From contig CAYHGX010000013.1 of assembly GCA_964356355.1 (NCBI GenBank), forward strand, positions 1 to 46,884: a DNA stretch of 46,884 bases. The letters run 5' to 3'. Under the pieces are notes generated by a model that worked only from the letters and a program-made list of their open reading frames with translations, made no database searches and was not told the DNA's origin. Below are positions 15,326 through 24,600 of this stretch, piece after piece. The translations under genes were made by a program, and so were the position numbers. Source of the stretch: CAYHGX01 sp964356355 (GTDB lineage Bacteria > Patescibacteriota > Gracilibacteria > UBA1369 > LOWO2-01-FULL-3). Position 1 is the stretch's first letter. Every line of letters begins with the position of its first letter.

Positions 15326-16603
15326 ATGGACGGGAATAGTGAGCTCACCGCAGAGCCAAAACTGATCAATCCGCTTGATATAAAGCCTAATAAGGCCGAG
15401 GAGACAAACGATGTTCTTGGCAACATTGTGGCGTTGGGATACACAAAATATGAACCAATTCTGGGCCCTGCTCCTGAAGTTGATAGCTCTCTTCTCGAAG
15501 ATCTTGAGCCTCCGAAGAGTATTTTACTAATTGCTTTAAAGTCCGCTTTTGGCATAGTTATTGGCTTAAGTGTCTTCTCCTTCCTCTTTTTCGAATCTCA
15601 ACTTTCAAGTAAATTTGACCTCCTAACTACGGCCCTGGGAATTCCTAATGTTTCCAAGGACCTAGCTGCAAACAACGAAGAAATCACCTCTCTACAAACC
15701 GGATTGGACATTTATCGTTACCAGGAAATCAAAGGTGAATTAGACCGCATGAGCTTTTATGGCGATAGTTTTATCCAAAATTATGAAAATACCATCAGTC
15801 AAACTGCCCTTGCCGAGGAAAAAACCAATGCAAAAGATGAGATATTGAAGCTGAAAAAGCAGATTTTCACTTCATACCTAGTACTGCGAGATTTTTACAA
15901 CTTAGATTTCACTGCTCCACTGATTGATACCAAGTATGTTGAGCAAAGTAGCTTGGACACAATGTTCACGGAGAGAGTGAAGGCAAATTTCACTTCAAAG
16001 GCGGCAACATTGGCTAACAGCACGGATACTGCAGCCAAAAACGAATACAAAAACAACCTACACACGGCTCAAATTGTTGGAAATAATGATCTGAAAACCC
16101 TTATTCTTACCAGTGATCCTGCAGCAATGAGTGATAAGGATCTCTATAATTTCCTGAAAAAGGTTAATTCTTTAGTAGTAAATGAGCTGAGTACTATTCA
16201 GGGCATCAAGGAAAAACGTATAAAATGGTCTGATGTCATGAATGAAATCGAGAGAAGAACAATCGATGTTGATAGTCATTATAGTGAAAATTTCTACAAT
16301 CAGATCGGAGGGATTCGTTATACAAGTTATGATTTGGATACTGCTAATAGACAAATTTCAATTATCGGCGAAACAAAGAGATTCGATTCTACCAACTTCA
16401 CGATGATTGCTGACCTGATAGATGCCTTAAATAGATCTTCACTGTTTGAAAGTGGAGAGATGAGATCTTTCAGTAAGTCTGGATCGGTGGAGAATGGCTT
16501 TACTGCTACATTAAAACTCACTTTGGACCTGCAAAACCCAGATCAATTGAAAACTGAAGAGTCCACTGATATTCAAAATCTACCCGACCTTACCCAAAAA
16601 TAA
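15326..16603 (+). CDS. PilN-like type IV pilus assembly protein
   Basis: A 425-residue bitopic membrane protein. A cytoplasmic segment of about 70 residues contains INPLDIKP, which may play the part of the PilN motif that binds PilM. One membrane span follows at about 72-92 (LLIALKSAFGIVIGLSVFSF), then a long external alpha-helical region. The C-terminal ~90 residues resemble the PilN ferredoxin-like fold (a GIRYTSYDLDTANRQISIIG strand pair, then a LIDALNRSSLFESGEM helix). It is about twice the usual PilN length, and I see no PilM gene here. The call rests mainly on its place directly before PilO-, PilB- and PilC-type genes. Its stop overlaps the next start (TAATG). Confidence 0.65.
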   Translation: MDGNSELTAEPKLINPLDIKPNKAEETNDVLGNIVALGYTKYEPILGPAPEVDSSLLEDLEPPKSILLIALKSAFGIVIGLSVFSFLFFESQLSSKFDLLTTALGIPNVSKDLAANNEEITSLQTGLDIYRYQEIKGELDRMSFYGDSFIQNYENTISQTALAEEKTNAKDEILKLKKQIFTSYLVLRDFYNLDFTAPLIDTKYVEQSSLDTMFTERVKANFTSKAATLANSTDTAAKNEYKNNLHTAQIVGNNDLKTLILTSDPAAMSDKDLYNFLKKVNSLVVNELSTIQGIKEKRIKWSDVMNEIERRTIDVDSHYSENFYNQIGGIRYTSYDLDTANRQISIIGETKRFDSTNFTMIADLIDALNRSSLFESGEMRSFSKSGSVENGFTATLKLTLDLQNPDQLKTEESTDIQNLPDLTQK

Positions 16604-17220
16604 TGCCAAAAACTTTATATACAATTCTGGAAAATAGACAAAAGCTACAGGTGAAAGCTTATGCTGTGTTGGTGGCACTTTTGATTGTTTGTTCAGGATT
16701 TTATACCTATAAAAATTTCCAAGATTACAAGTTAGCCTCCGTGGGGACTGAAAAATCTAAGGAATTAATTACCTCTCTTAGAGATGAGGTAACTGCTGAG
16801 AAAACTAAATATGAAAACAAGAAGGAGGACTTTGATAAGCTTGGCTCAAATACGGAGCAGAAACTAGCCACAATCTTCCCTGCGACCGATGATTATACTA
16901 ATCTCACAAGACAATTTGATTCCTATGAGGTGGAACTTTCCAGAAAGGATAGTCCATTTGAAATTTCAAATATCGACTACGACACGGCGATGGATATGGA
17001 AAAATATTTTGCATTGCCTTTAAGAATGAGTATTAGAAGCTCAAGAGAGAACTTTACCAAATTTCTGCATCTAGTAGAGAATTCTGGCTCTTTGAATAAT
17101 CAAATTCGCTTGATGGACATTAGTTCTATTAGGCTCAACTTTGAGGACTTAGATAGTGAAAACGGTGCCAGCGGAATGATAAATTTCGTAGTTCAATTAA
17201 ACGCATATTTTCAAAAATAA
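16603..17220 (+). CDS. pilO: PilO-like type IV pilus assembly protein
   Basis: A 205-residue inner-membrane protein with one span at about residues 18-36 (AYAVLVALLIVCSGFYTYK), a coiled-coil stretch at about 45-90 (KELITSLRDEVTAEKTKYEN), and a C-terminal alpha/beta domain (FTKFLHLVENSGSLNNQIRL) typical of PilO. PilN and PilO form the alignment complex linking the cytoplasmic motor to the pilus base. Translation is coupled to the upstream gene by one shared base. Family assignment combines topology, size and gene order. Confidence 0.7.
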   Translation: MPKTLYTILENRQKLQVKAYAVLVALLIVCSGFYTYKNFQDYKLASVGTEKSKELITSLRDEVTAEKTKYENKKEDFDKLGSNTEQKLATIFPATDDYTNLTRQFDSYEVELSRKDSPFEISNIDYDTAMDMEKYFALPLRMSIRSSRENFTKFLHLVENSGSLNNQIRLMDISSIRLNFEDLDSENGASGMINFVVQLNAYFQK

Positions 17221-17223
17221 ACC

Positions 17224-18744
17224 GTGGATCAACCATTACCTATAAAACCAGCAAATACGACTCCGGCCCCAACATCAGTAGCTGCGGCGGCACCTGGTCC
17301 AACCTTCCGTGTGGTAGCGGCTCAGCCCGGAGTAACGGTAACTCAGCCGGTTCCCGCAGTGGCGCCTCGGCCTACTCCAGCAACTCCGCCGGCGCTAGTG
17401 GCGACTACCCCAGCAGCAACTCCTGCCCCAGTGGCTCCTGTAAAGGTAAATCCGCCGATTGTCCTGGCAACTCCTCCTCCGGCTGCAACTTCTCAGCCTC
17501 TTGTAAATGATAAACTAAAGCAGCTTCAGGATTCCATTCTGGCTGCAAATATTCCGCAAATGGTAATGGTGGCGATAAGCTACGCGTTGGATATGCGCTC
17601 CAGTGATATCCACATCGAACCGTTGCAAAATCATGTAAGAATCCGCTACAGAATTGATGGAGTGCTAAGGCATGTGGTTGAATACCCTACTAATCTGCAT
17701 CCTGCCGTGGTTTCGCGCATTAAGATTATGTCTAATCTAAAGATCGACGAGCAGCGTATTCCTCAGGATGGCCGCGCCGATGTTACGACCCGAGATGGCC
17801 GTGAGATGGACCTGCGCGTATCTACTCTCCCAACTGTAAATGGCGAAAAGATTGTAATGCGTTTACAGGATAAATCACGAAAAATTCCGGATCTGCCGGA
17901 GTTGGGAATTGAAGGAATTGGACTTAAGAATCTGGAAAAGGCCTTGAAGTCCCCTAATGGAATTATAATTAATACTGGTCCGACCGGTTCGGGTAAAACT
18001 ACTACACTTTATTCATGTCTTTCACGTTTAAATACAACAAATGTGAATATTCTTACAATCGAAGATCCGGTGGAAATCCAGATGGATGGCTTAAATCAGA
18101 GTCAGGTGCATCATGATATCAGTTACGACTTTGCTACCGGTATGAGGGCGGCTTTGCGTCAGGATCCAGATATAGTGATGGTGGGAGAAATCCGTGATCA
18201 GGAAACTGCGAACACAGCGATTGAGGCTTCCCTTACAGGACATTTGGTATTTTCAACTTTACATACAAATAGTGCGGTGGAATCAATTACCCGTTTGATC
18301 AATATGGGAGTTGCGCCTTATCTGCTTACTTCTACTATCGAGCTGATTATCGCCCAACGTTTGGTGAGGAAACTTTGTGACAAATGCAAAAAAGTAGCCA
18401 GTCCAGACGAGGAAATGGTGGCTTTGGTAAAGGCTTCAATGGCAAAACTTCATGCAGAGGGCGAGGTAGATCCGGCTTTGCTAGCTGGATTAAAATTTTA
18501 TGAGGCGGTGGGATGTAGTGACTGTACCAATATCGGGTACAAGGGCCGAGTTGGCTTGTATGAGGTATTTAGAATGAGTAATGAATTAAGAAAATTAATT
18601 AGTTCAAATGCAACAGTGTTGGAACTTGAAGATGCAGCGCAAAGAAACGGCATGGTAACTCTTGAACAGGCCGGTATTATTAAGGCTTTGCAGGGACTCA
18701 CCTCACTAGAGGAGGTATACAGAGTAGCTCGTAAATCCGAATAA
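17224..18744 (+). CDS. pilB: Type IV pilus assembly ATPase PilB/GspE
   Basis: A 506-residue hexameric motor ATPase that would power pilus extension. After a GTG start, residues 1-92 are a Pro/Ala/Thr/Val-rich linker in place of the usual N1 (MshEN-type) domain. The N2 domain follows (SSDIHIEPLQNHVRIRYRID). Walker A GPTGSGKT is at 252-259, then the Asp box TIEDPVEI, Walker B DPDIVMVGEIRD and the His box LVFSTLHTNSA. Zinc-binding CxxC pairs are in KLCDKCKK and GCSDCTNIGYKGR. It follows pilO after 3 bases and precedes pilC after 2. Confidence 0.93.
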   Translation: MDQPLPIKPANTTPAPTSVAAAAPGPTFRVVAAQPGVTVTQPVPAVAPRPTPATPPALVATTPAATPAPVAPVKVNPPIVLATPPPAATSQPLVNDKLKQLQDSILAANIPQMVMVAISYALDMRSSDIHIEPLQNHVRIRYRIDGVLRHVVEYPTNLHPAVVSRIKIMSNLKIDEQRIPQDGRADVTTRDGREMDLRVSTLPTVNGEKIVMRLQDKSRKIPDLPELGIEGIGLKNLEKALKSPNGIIINTGPTGSGKTTTLYSCLSRLNTTNVNILTIEDPVEIQMDGLNQSQVHHDISYDFATGMRAALRQDPDIVMVGEIRDQETANTAIEASLTGHLVFSTLHTNSAVESITRLINMGVAPYLLTSTIELIIAQRLVRKLCDKCKKVASPDEEMVALVKASMAKLHAEGEVDPALLAGLKFYEAVGCSDCTNIGYKGRVGLYEVFRMSNELRKLISSNATVLELEDAAQRNGMVTLEQAGIIKALQGLTSLEEVYRVARKSE

Positions 18745-18746
18745 TT

Positions 18747-19988
18747 ATGTCTGAAAAGGACTTTTCATTGAATGACAGCGAATCCTTTAAACTTCCAAAT
18801 AAGGACCAGGAGAGGATTGTTTTAAATATTCAAGAGGAGGACTCACATGGAATTTTGATTGATGGAGAGAGAGAAAAACAAAGCAATGGGAATGTTTTGG
18901 TTGATTATTATAACCGTGTAAATAAATTCTTCCTTTCACATTCAGGGGTGAAGGCCGAGGAGAAAACTACCTTTCTACACCTTTTGAGCGTGATGTTGGA
19001 TGCGGGAATTCCGATGGTCAAAGCCCTTAAATCGCTAGTAAAGCAGATGGAAAAAGTTCCGGCGATGCAGGTGGTACTGATGGATCTGGAAAGCAGAATC
19101 GAGGGCGGAAGCAGCCTATCTGAGGCTATGTTGATACATACAAATGTGTTTACAGAGGCGGAAGTGGGGATGGTGGAAAGTGGAGAGGCTTCCGGTCAAC
19201 TTTCACGAGTGCTAGAGACCCTTTCACAAGACGCCGAAAAGGCCCAGGAGATTCGCGGCAAGGTGAAAAGCGCCATGATGTATCCGGTAATTATCTTTGT
19301 ACTACTTATTTTGGTAGTGATTGCGATGATGGTGTACGTGATACCAAAACTAACTGATCTTTTCACATCTGTTGGTGGGGAATTACCACTTATTACTCGG
19401 ATTGTCATTGGAATTAGCGATTTTTTGATCAACAACAAATTCAGTTTGATCTTGATGGTGGTTTTTGTGGTGGTCTTTTCAACCCTGTTTAAAAAAACGG
19501 AGATTGGAAGGTACACCTTTGATAAAATTAAGTTGAAGATTCCAGTTTTTGGAAAACTATTTATGAAATCTTATTTGGCGAGATTTGCAAGATCACTGGG
19601 GAATTTGGTAGATAGCCAGGTTTCAATCGTAAAATCGCTGGAGATTACGGCCAATTCTATTGGCAATGAGGTGTATAGGAAGAGGCTTTTATTGTCTGTA
19701 GAGGACATTAAGCAGGGTATTCCTTTGGCTGAAAACTTGAGTGAAAGTGAGCTTTTTCCACCGATGCTGGTGAATATGATTGAGGTGGGAGAGAAAACTG
19801 CGCAACTTAGTGAAATTACGGCAAAGGTAGCAAGCTTTTACGAAAAAGAGCTGGACACAACGATCAACGGAATTTCTAAAATCATCGAGCCTATTATCCT
19901 TGTGTGCGTGGGCTTAACGGTGGGTGTGGTGGTGCTGGCAGTGATGCTTCCGATAGTGAAACTTTCCGAGCTTTCGGGTGCACTTTAG
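18747..19988 (+). CDS. pilC: Type IV pilus platform protein PilC/GspF
   Basis: A 413-residue inner-membrane platform protein with a hydrophilic N-terminal extension of about 65 residues. The two GspF domains share FxxxLxxLxxAGIPMVKAL-type and GExSGQL-type motifs: FLHLLSVMLDAGIPMVKAL with EVGMVESGEASGQLSRVL, and FARSLGNLVDSQVSIVKSL with MLVNMIEVGEKTAQLSEI. Three membrane segments are seen (about 180-205, 220-245 and at the C-terminus near 380-400). It is the last gene of the pilus operon before an opposite-strand gene; no clear terminator follows. Confidence 0.93.
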   Translation: MSEKDFSLNDSESFKLPNKDQERIVLNIQEEDSHGILIDGEREKQSNGNVLVDYYNRVNKFFLSHSGVKAEEKTTFLHLLSVMLDAGIPMVKALKSLVKQMEKVPAMQVVLMDLESRIEGGSSLSEAMLIHTNVFTEAEVGMVESGEASGQLSRVLETLSQDAEKAQEIRGKVKSAMMYPVIIFVLLILVVIAMMVYVIPKLTDLFTSVGGELPLITRIVIGISDFLINNKFSLILMVVFVVVFSTLFKKTEIGRYTFDKIKLKIPVFGKLFMKSYLARFARSLGNLVDSQVSIVKSLEITANSIGNEVYRKRLLLSVEDIKQGIPLAENLSESELFPPMLVNMIEVGEKTAQLSEITAKVASFYEKELDTTINGISKIIEPIILVCVGLTVGVVVLAVMLPIVKLSELSGAL

Positions 19989-20060
19989 GGAACACTAATT
20001 GAACAGAGGCCACAACATCCTGGATGCTTGTCATTTTGACATTACCAGTTCGCAAGATCC

Positions 20061-20978
20061 TCATCTCAATTTGCTACTTTTGCTTGCATATTTCAGGTCA
20101 ATTAGATGAGCGATTTGGTGATGTTCTTTGCACATTGGAGCGATGTAGCGCGGGTCGTGGATGCCTACGAGAGAAAGTCTTTGGGCGTGGTGATTTCCCT
20201 TTGCTGGCTTGTGGCAGCCGGGAATGGAGCATTTGGCCCCATGTTCTTCTTTGATGATGGCCTTTACTTTTACTGACATATACTGTGATGTTTTTAATTT
20301 TTCACCAGGTTTGAGTTTTGTCTTTTTGGCTTCGTTTCGCGCGATTGCCTCTTGTGCGAGCTCTTCCTTTTTCTGCTCAATTTCTTGCTGCCGTTTCTCC
20401 AGCATTTGCAAAATTATTTGGTTGATATCGTGGCCTTGTAATTGGAGATTATTTATTTTTTCGGTTACTTCATCAGAGAGTTGAAAGTTTGGCAAAATTA
20501 TTCTGGATTGCGTCTGCGCGCGCAGAGATTTATCACTAATTCTCACGTCCCTGACTAAAGTTTCCAAAGTTTTTTGTGGTAATATTTTTACTTTTTCCGC
20601 CAACTCTTCTTCATTTTCCGTGGTGGCGATCGAGGCCACGCGCGCCAGCTTATTTACACTCACTTCGCCACTTTCAAGTAAGCTTTTCAGGGCTGGTTTA
20701 TCACCAAATCTGCTTTCTAAATTCAGCGCCATGCGCACCTGTTTTTCGGATAGTCCGGCGAGCTTGAAGGCTAATTCGAAGATTGAGGTGAAGCCTTTGC
20801 GCTCGTAGAGTTTTCTGCGCGCTACTTCGGGGAGGAGGCCGGTGAATTTGCGGCGCCAATAGAGGGCACGTTTGCCGAATTCCTCGCATAAATTGAGTAA
20901 TTTTTCATCTGTAAAGTGGATGGCAGCGGAGATTTTTTCGGGGGAGATGGTGGCCGCGGCTAGTACTTTGTTTTCCAT
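20061..20978 (-). CDS. HNH-endonuclease-like protein
   Basis: A 305-residue protein starting at MENKVLAAATIS (the longer frame upstream would run through the -10 element). Residues 1-130 are helical. The middle has coiled-coil character (QQEIEQKKEELAQEAIARNE). The C-terminus is a divergent HNH finger: CSIPGCHKPAKGNHH, then YIAPMCKEHHQIAH. Such DUF222-plus-HNH proteins are often multicopy and can be mobile, but their role is poorly known. It lies in opposite orientation between pilC and the prepilin gene, as if inserted into the pilus locus. No terminal repeats or target duplications are visible. Confidence 0.7.
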   Translation of the reverse strand: MENKVLAAATISPEKISAAIHFTDEKLLNLCEEFGKRALYWRRKFTGLLPEVARRKLYERKGFTSIFELAFKLAGLSEKQVRMALNLESRFGDKPALKSLLESGEVSVNKLARVASIATTENEEELAEKVKILPQKTLETLVRDVRISDKSLRAQTQSRIILPNFQLSDEVTEKINNLQLQGHDINQIILQMLEKRQQEIEQKKEELAQEAIARNEAKKTKLKPGEKLKTSQYMSVKVKAIIKEEHGAKCSIPGCHKPAKGNHHAQRLSLVGIHDPRYIAPMCKEHHQIAHLIDLKYASKSSKLR

Positions 20979-20990
20979 AAATTGAAAGTT

Positions 20991-20996
20991 ACTATA
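20991..20996 (-). promoter_or_regulatory. Possible -10 box for the HNH-like gene
   Basis: TATAGT on the minus strand lies 13 bases before the ATG at 20978. The -35 region is weak. Confidence 0.3.
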
Positions 20997-21154
20997 TTGA
21001 ATACAAATAATAGCAGAAACCACACGAAGAATCACGCGGAAGTGGCCGAGGGAAGCCTAAAAATGAACACTTTGACTTGCGGAGTTCTCTGAACATTTCG
21101 CGGTGAGCATTCACTCATCGTACGTACTCCTGGAATAGTAATTAGTGAAAATGC

Positions 21155-21183
21155 TTGAGTTTTCGTGGCGGGGGATTTAGTAT
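21155..21183 (+). promoter_or_regulatory. Promoter of the prepilin gene
   Basis: TTGAGT (21155-21160) and TAGTAT (21178-21183) are 17 bases apart, giving a leader of about 20 bases before the ATG at 21210. Confidence 0.5.
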
Positions 21184-21209
21184 GCCCTTTGAAATTTAAC
21201 TCATTCAAA

Positions 21210-21491
21210 ATGAAAGCTATGAAAAGTAAAAAGGGATTTACCCTGATCGAACTATTGATCGTAATCGCGATAATTGGTGTGCTTGCGGTGGCATTTTTGC
21301 CGAGCTTGCTGGGTGCGCCGGCAAAGGGCAGAGATACTTCAAGAATTGCTGACCTACAAAAAATTCAGAAGGTGCTNNNNNNNNNNNNNNNNNNNNNNNN
21401 NNNNNNNNNNNNNNNNNNNNNNNNNNNNNNNNNNNNNNNNNNNNNNNNNNNNNNNNNNNNNNNNNNNNNNNNNNNNATCCTGACTCAATAA
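21210..21491 (+). CDS. Type IV prepilin, interrupted by an assembly gap
   Basis: The visible 55 residues start MKAMKSKKGFTLIELLI, a class III signal with prepilin peptidase cleavage after KKG. Methylatable Phe+1 and Glu+5 are followed by the hydrophobic helix ending GVLAVAFLPSLLG. An ATG at 21219 is an alternative start. The sequence breaks into 100 N at 21377. After the gap, ILTQ and TAA at 21489-21491 may be its end, but the frame is not guaranteed because 100 N is a conventional placeholder. At face value the protein would be 93 residues, shorter than most pilins, so real sequence is probably missing. It is the likely pilus subunit or pseudopilin. Confidence 0.85.
   Translation: MKAMKSKKGFTLIELLIVIAIIGVLAVAFLPSLLGAPAKGRDTSRIADLQKIQKVXXXXXXXXXXXXXXXXXXXXXXXXXXXXXXXXXXILTQ
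21377..21476. other. Assembly gap (100 N)
   Basis: Exactly 100 N inside the prepilin gene. The round number suggests a scaffold join of unknown true length, possibly hiding the rest of the pilin and further genes. Confidence 0.99.
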
Positions 21492-21542
21492 TTCATCAAG
21501 GTTTTTAAGACATAAAAACTATCAAACAAAAAGAAAACTAAG

Positions 21543-21587
21543 GGATGTGGAGATTGCTCTGAAAGGGGTGAAATCCACATCCTTTTT
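21543..21587 (+). terminator. Intrinsic terminator after the prepilin gene
   Basis: A perfect 9-bp stem, GGATGTGGA (21543-21551) with TCCACATCC (21574-21582), is followed by TTTTT. The loop is 22 bases. Confidence 0.75.
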
Positions 21588-21600
21588 CGTTGTTTTTGAT

Positions 21601-21630
21601 TTGTGGATTTAGGCTTAGGGATGGTATATT
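21601..21630 (+). promoter_or_regulatory. Extended -10 promoter of the giant surface-protein operon
   Basis: TATATT at 21625-21630 is preceded by TGG (extended -10). TTGTGG at 21601-21606 lies 18 bases upstream as a weak -35. The leader to the GTG start is about 33 bases. Confidence 0.55.
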
Positions 21631-21669
21631 CAGCGTGGTGAATTATCTCTAAGTTTACCTCAAATTCCT

Positions 21670-24600
21670 GTGAAAAATTGGTTCCCAATTAAAAAAGCTA
21701 CGGCTTCGATTGCTACTTTTGCGCTTATTGTAAGTCAAATCGCTAGCTTGCCGGTGGCCAATGCTGCCGACTTTGGCGTTCCAAATGGGGTGGTTGATGG
21801 TGGTGAAGTTTACGACCTGGTGCTGCTTGTAGTAGATAATACTCTCAATCAGTCGGGTAATTTAGTAGGATTGGCGAATGAAAATCCGCCTGCTTTGGGT
21901 GGCGTGCATGATTTGGAAGCCAGGGTGGCGCGCTATGCAGAAGATCTTAGAGACAACAATGAGCTTACAGATGTTAAAATAATCTATTTTGATAAGAGTA
22001 AGGACACAGTAAATACGCTGTCCAATGCGCTAGAAAACATTTATACCAAAGGAGATACAAGTGCCGGCCATGATTCTCAGCTAAAGGGCGTGGTGCTGAT
22101 TGGCGATATTCCCCTACCGGTCGTGAATAAAAAGGGTAACCGCTATGTCAGCCTGTTTCCGTATACTGACTTTGTTGATAAGGCTTATTCCTACAACGAA
22201 AAGATTCAGAGCTTCGAACTTAATACCGAGGTTGTTTATCCTAAGCCGGAAATTTGGCATGGAGTAATGAGGACGCCCACAAATGATCAAGCAGGAGCGG
22301 AAAAATTGGCCGAGTTTTTCGATAAGAACCACCTCTACTATTCAGGAGACCCTAGGTATAGCGATTTCGGAAAGAAGTTGTTCTTTGGTGATTTGATGCA
22401 TGAGGAGGAAAAAATGAGTGGAGATATGTATAGTCAATACCTGAAATACCTCAGTGCGCTCGAGGATGTGGCCTATTTCCGTTATAACAAATTCTGGGCG
22501 AAGGAGCTGAGTGGGCAGGTGTCGGATGAGTTGCAGGGGTTGGATCTGAATACTGAGAACCAGTTCAATAAACCTACTAATGATAGCCCCGGATTTCTGG
22601 CTGCGTTGGCTGATGGGAGCGCCTTCGAAGGCATGCCGGATATTTATTCCAAGAATATTATCGAGAGTGTTTTGGCACCATACTACAAACTGGTAACGAA
22701 GTATTTGGCTAAGACAAACGACTGGAGCGAATCTACCGGCCGCTATAAGCCTGAGGAGGTGGATAGCGTGGCCAAGTTGATTAATGTGAAAGACGAATAC
22801 ACAAAGTACTATATCAAGAGCGTAAATGATGCACTGGAGAAGAAAATCAATGAGGTGGCTGAGAAAATCCAGGAGCCGGTGAGTATTGTGGATTACTCTG
22901 AGATTTCGGGCACAGGGCCAGAGGGTGGCTTTGAGCTGAGTGTGACGGACCATAATGCTCCTGCACCTGCTGGACAGAATCTATTTGCAACGAAGATTGT
23001 GGATTCATTTATTTACCGCTTCAACTATCACAATGAGGTTGTTGGGAAAAACTATATAAATGGAATTGATACCGATTTAATTGATAGTCCAAAATTGTGT
23101 AGTCCTCTATTGGGATCAACAAAATCAAGTTACTACGATCAGAATTTGGACTTCAATCCAAAGGCGGTGGGTGGTGTGTACTCAATTCTAGTGAGGGCCC
23201 TGAGATCAGATAATATCATGACTGCGGCGCCACTCTATACTGCCGGCGTAAATACGCGACTACTCTCTACGGCTTCAATTTCCGATGAACCCTCTGAGCT
23301 GGCCAAGGCCACACAGAATGCCTATGCGGGGAACTCAAATGCCGATGGTGTGGTGGAAACTGGAGCGATAGTGGAAAACAATGCCCAGTATGGAATTTCG
23401 GCTTTCCTCCTGAATCCATTGTCTCAGCAGGGAGCCAAATATGAGAACCCGTGGACCAAAATCTTGCAGCCTGGTGACGTAGTTACGGCTGTAAATGGGT
23501 ATAATTTGAGCTATGACTACACATTTGATCAGGCCGTTTCCTTTGCTTATGACAGTGTTGGAAAGGTAATTGATAGCATCAATAATGATAAGCTTGGAGA
23601 TCTAAGTAAGTTCCCTTTTAAGATTGCAGCCTATACTGAGCCTCCGGCAGGGCTACTTGATCAGGCTGCCGGAGCCGTGGGCCTTGGAGATCAGTTCCAG
23701 AAGCTGATGATACTGAACACTCCTCAGGAGATAATGGCTAGTGATAGGCTAAAAAACCACAAGGTCTCTAGTGTGGTGGGAATAATGAAGGTGGATTATT
23801 ACAGAGGAGGAGTGAAAAAGAGTGAAAATATTTCATTTACGATTAAGCTGGGCAGAGGGGACGTGAAGTATCCGAGTACTGAGGATCCGGAAAAGGACGG
23901 AGATGGAAGCCCCGAGGTGGCGGTACTTTTCAATGCCTCATTACCTGGTGATTTCAGCTTTGATGCCCCTAGTAATGGGGCAATTTTCAACTTATATCAG
24001 GCCAAAAATCAAGGATTTGGCGAAGGGGCTTATGATAGCTCTGCTGGTTGCAATGCGGCATCTACATCAAAAAACAGTGACAGATGCTTTGCGAAAATAG
24101 CAGCGATGCCGGTGCTAGACCAGGGAGGAAGCACGGGATTGGTAAAAATGGCAATACCGGGAGAGGGCGTAAAATTGAAGTTTCCGGAGAATGTGAAGAA
24201 AAGTGATGAGGGTGTAAATTCTGAAGCGGCAGCAGACTATCAAAATCACGCCGATAGCTTTCAGATACCATCCAATTATAAATACGAAGATATTGATGAG
24301 GTTTATTACGATTCCTGTTTTAATGGGCTGCCTTCGGTAGAGGTACCATCGCTTGATCAGCTGGGCCACTCTGATGATTCTAATTTATTTAAATTTCCTC
24401 TAGATCCAAGTACGAATGGTTTCTCTATTCCACTTGGGCTTCCTGTTGATCCGAATAATCATGATGTGGATAAGGATTTTTATGGGCGACTGCTTTCTGG
24501 TTTTGGCAATTTCGTAAAGGATCATGGGGATGCAAAGGATGTAGCGGGACCAGAGGTGATGAAGGAGATTGCAAACCTGGATGCCTCGCAGGTGATTCTG

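Noticed and set aside
20061..20978. Insertion sequence or homing endonuclease in an intron
   Set aside because: No transposase, no terminal inverted repeats, and it lies between genes rather than inside one.
22342..22953. Antisense 203-residue frame inside the giant gene
   Set aside because: It has no domain, signal or promoter, and follows from the codon use of the giant gene on the other strand.
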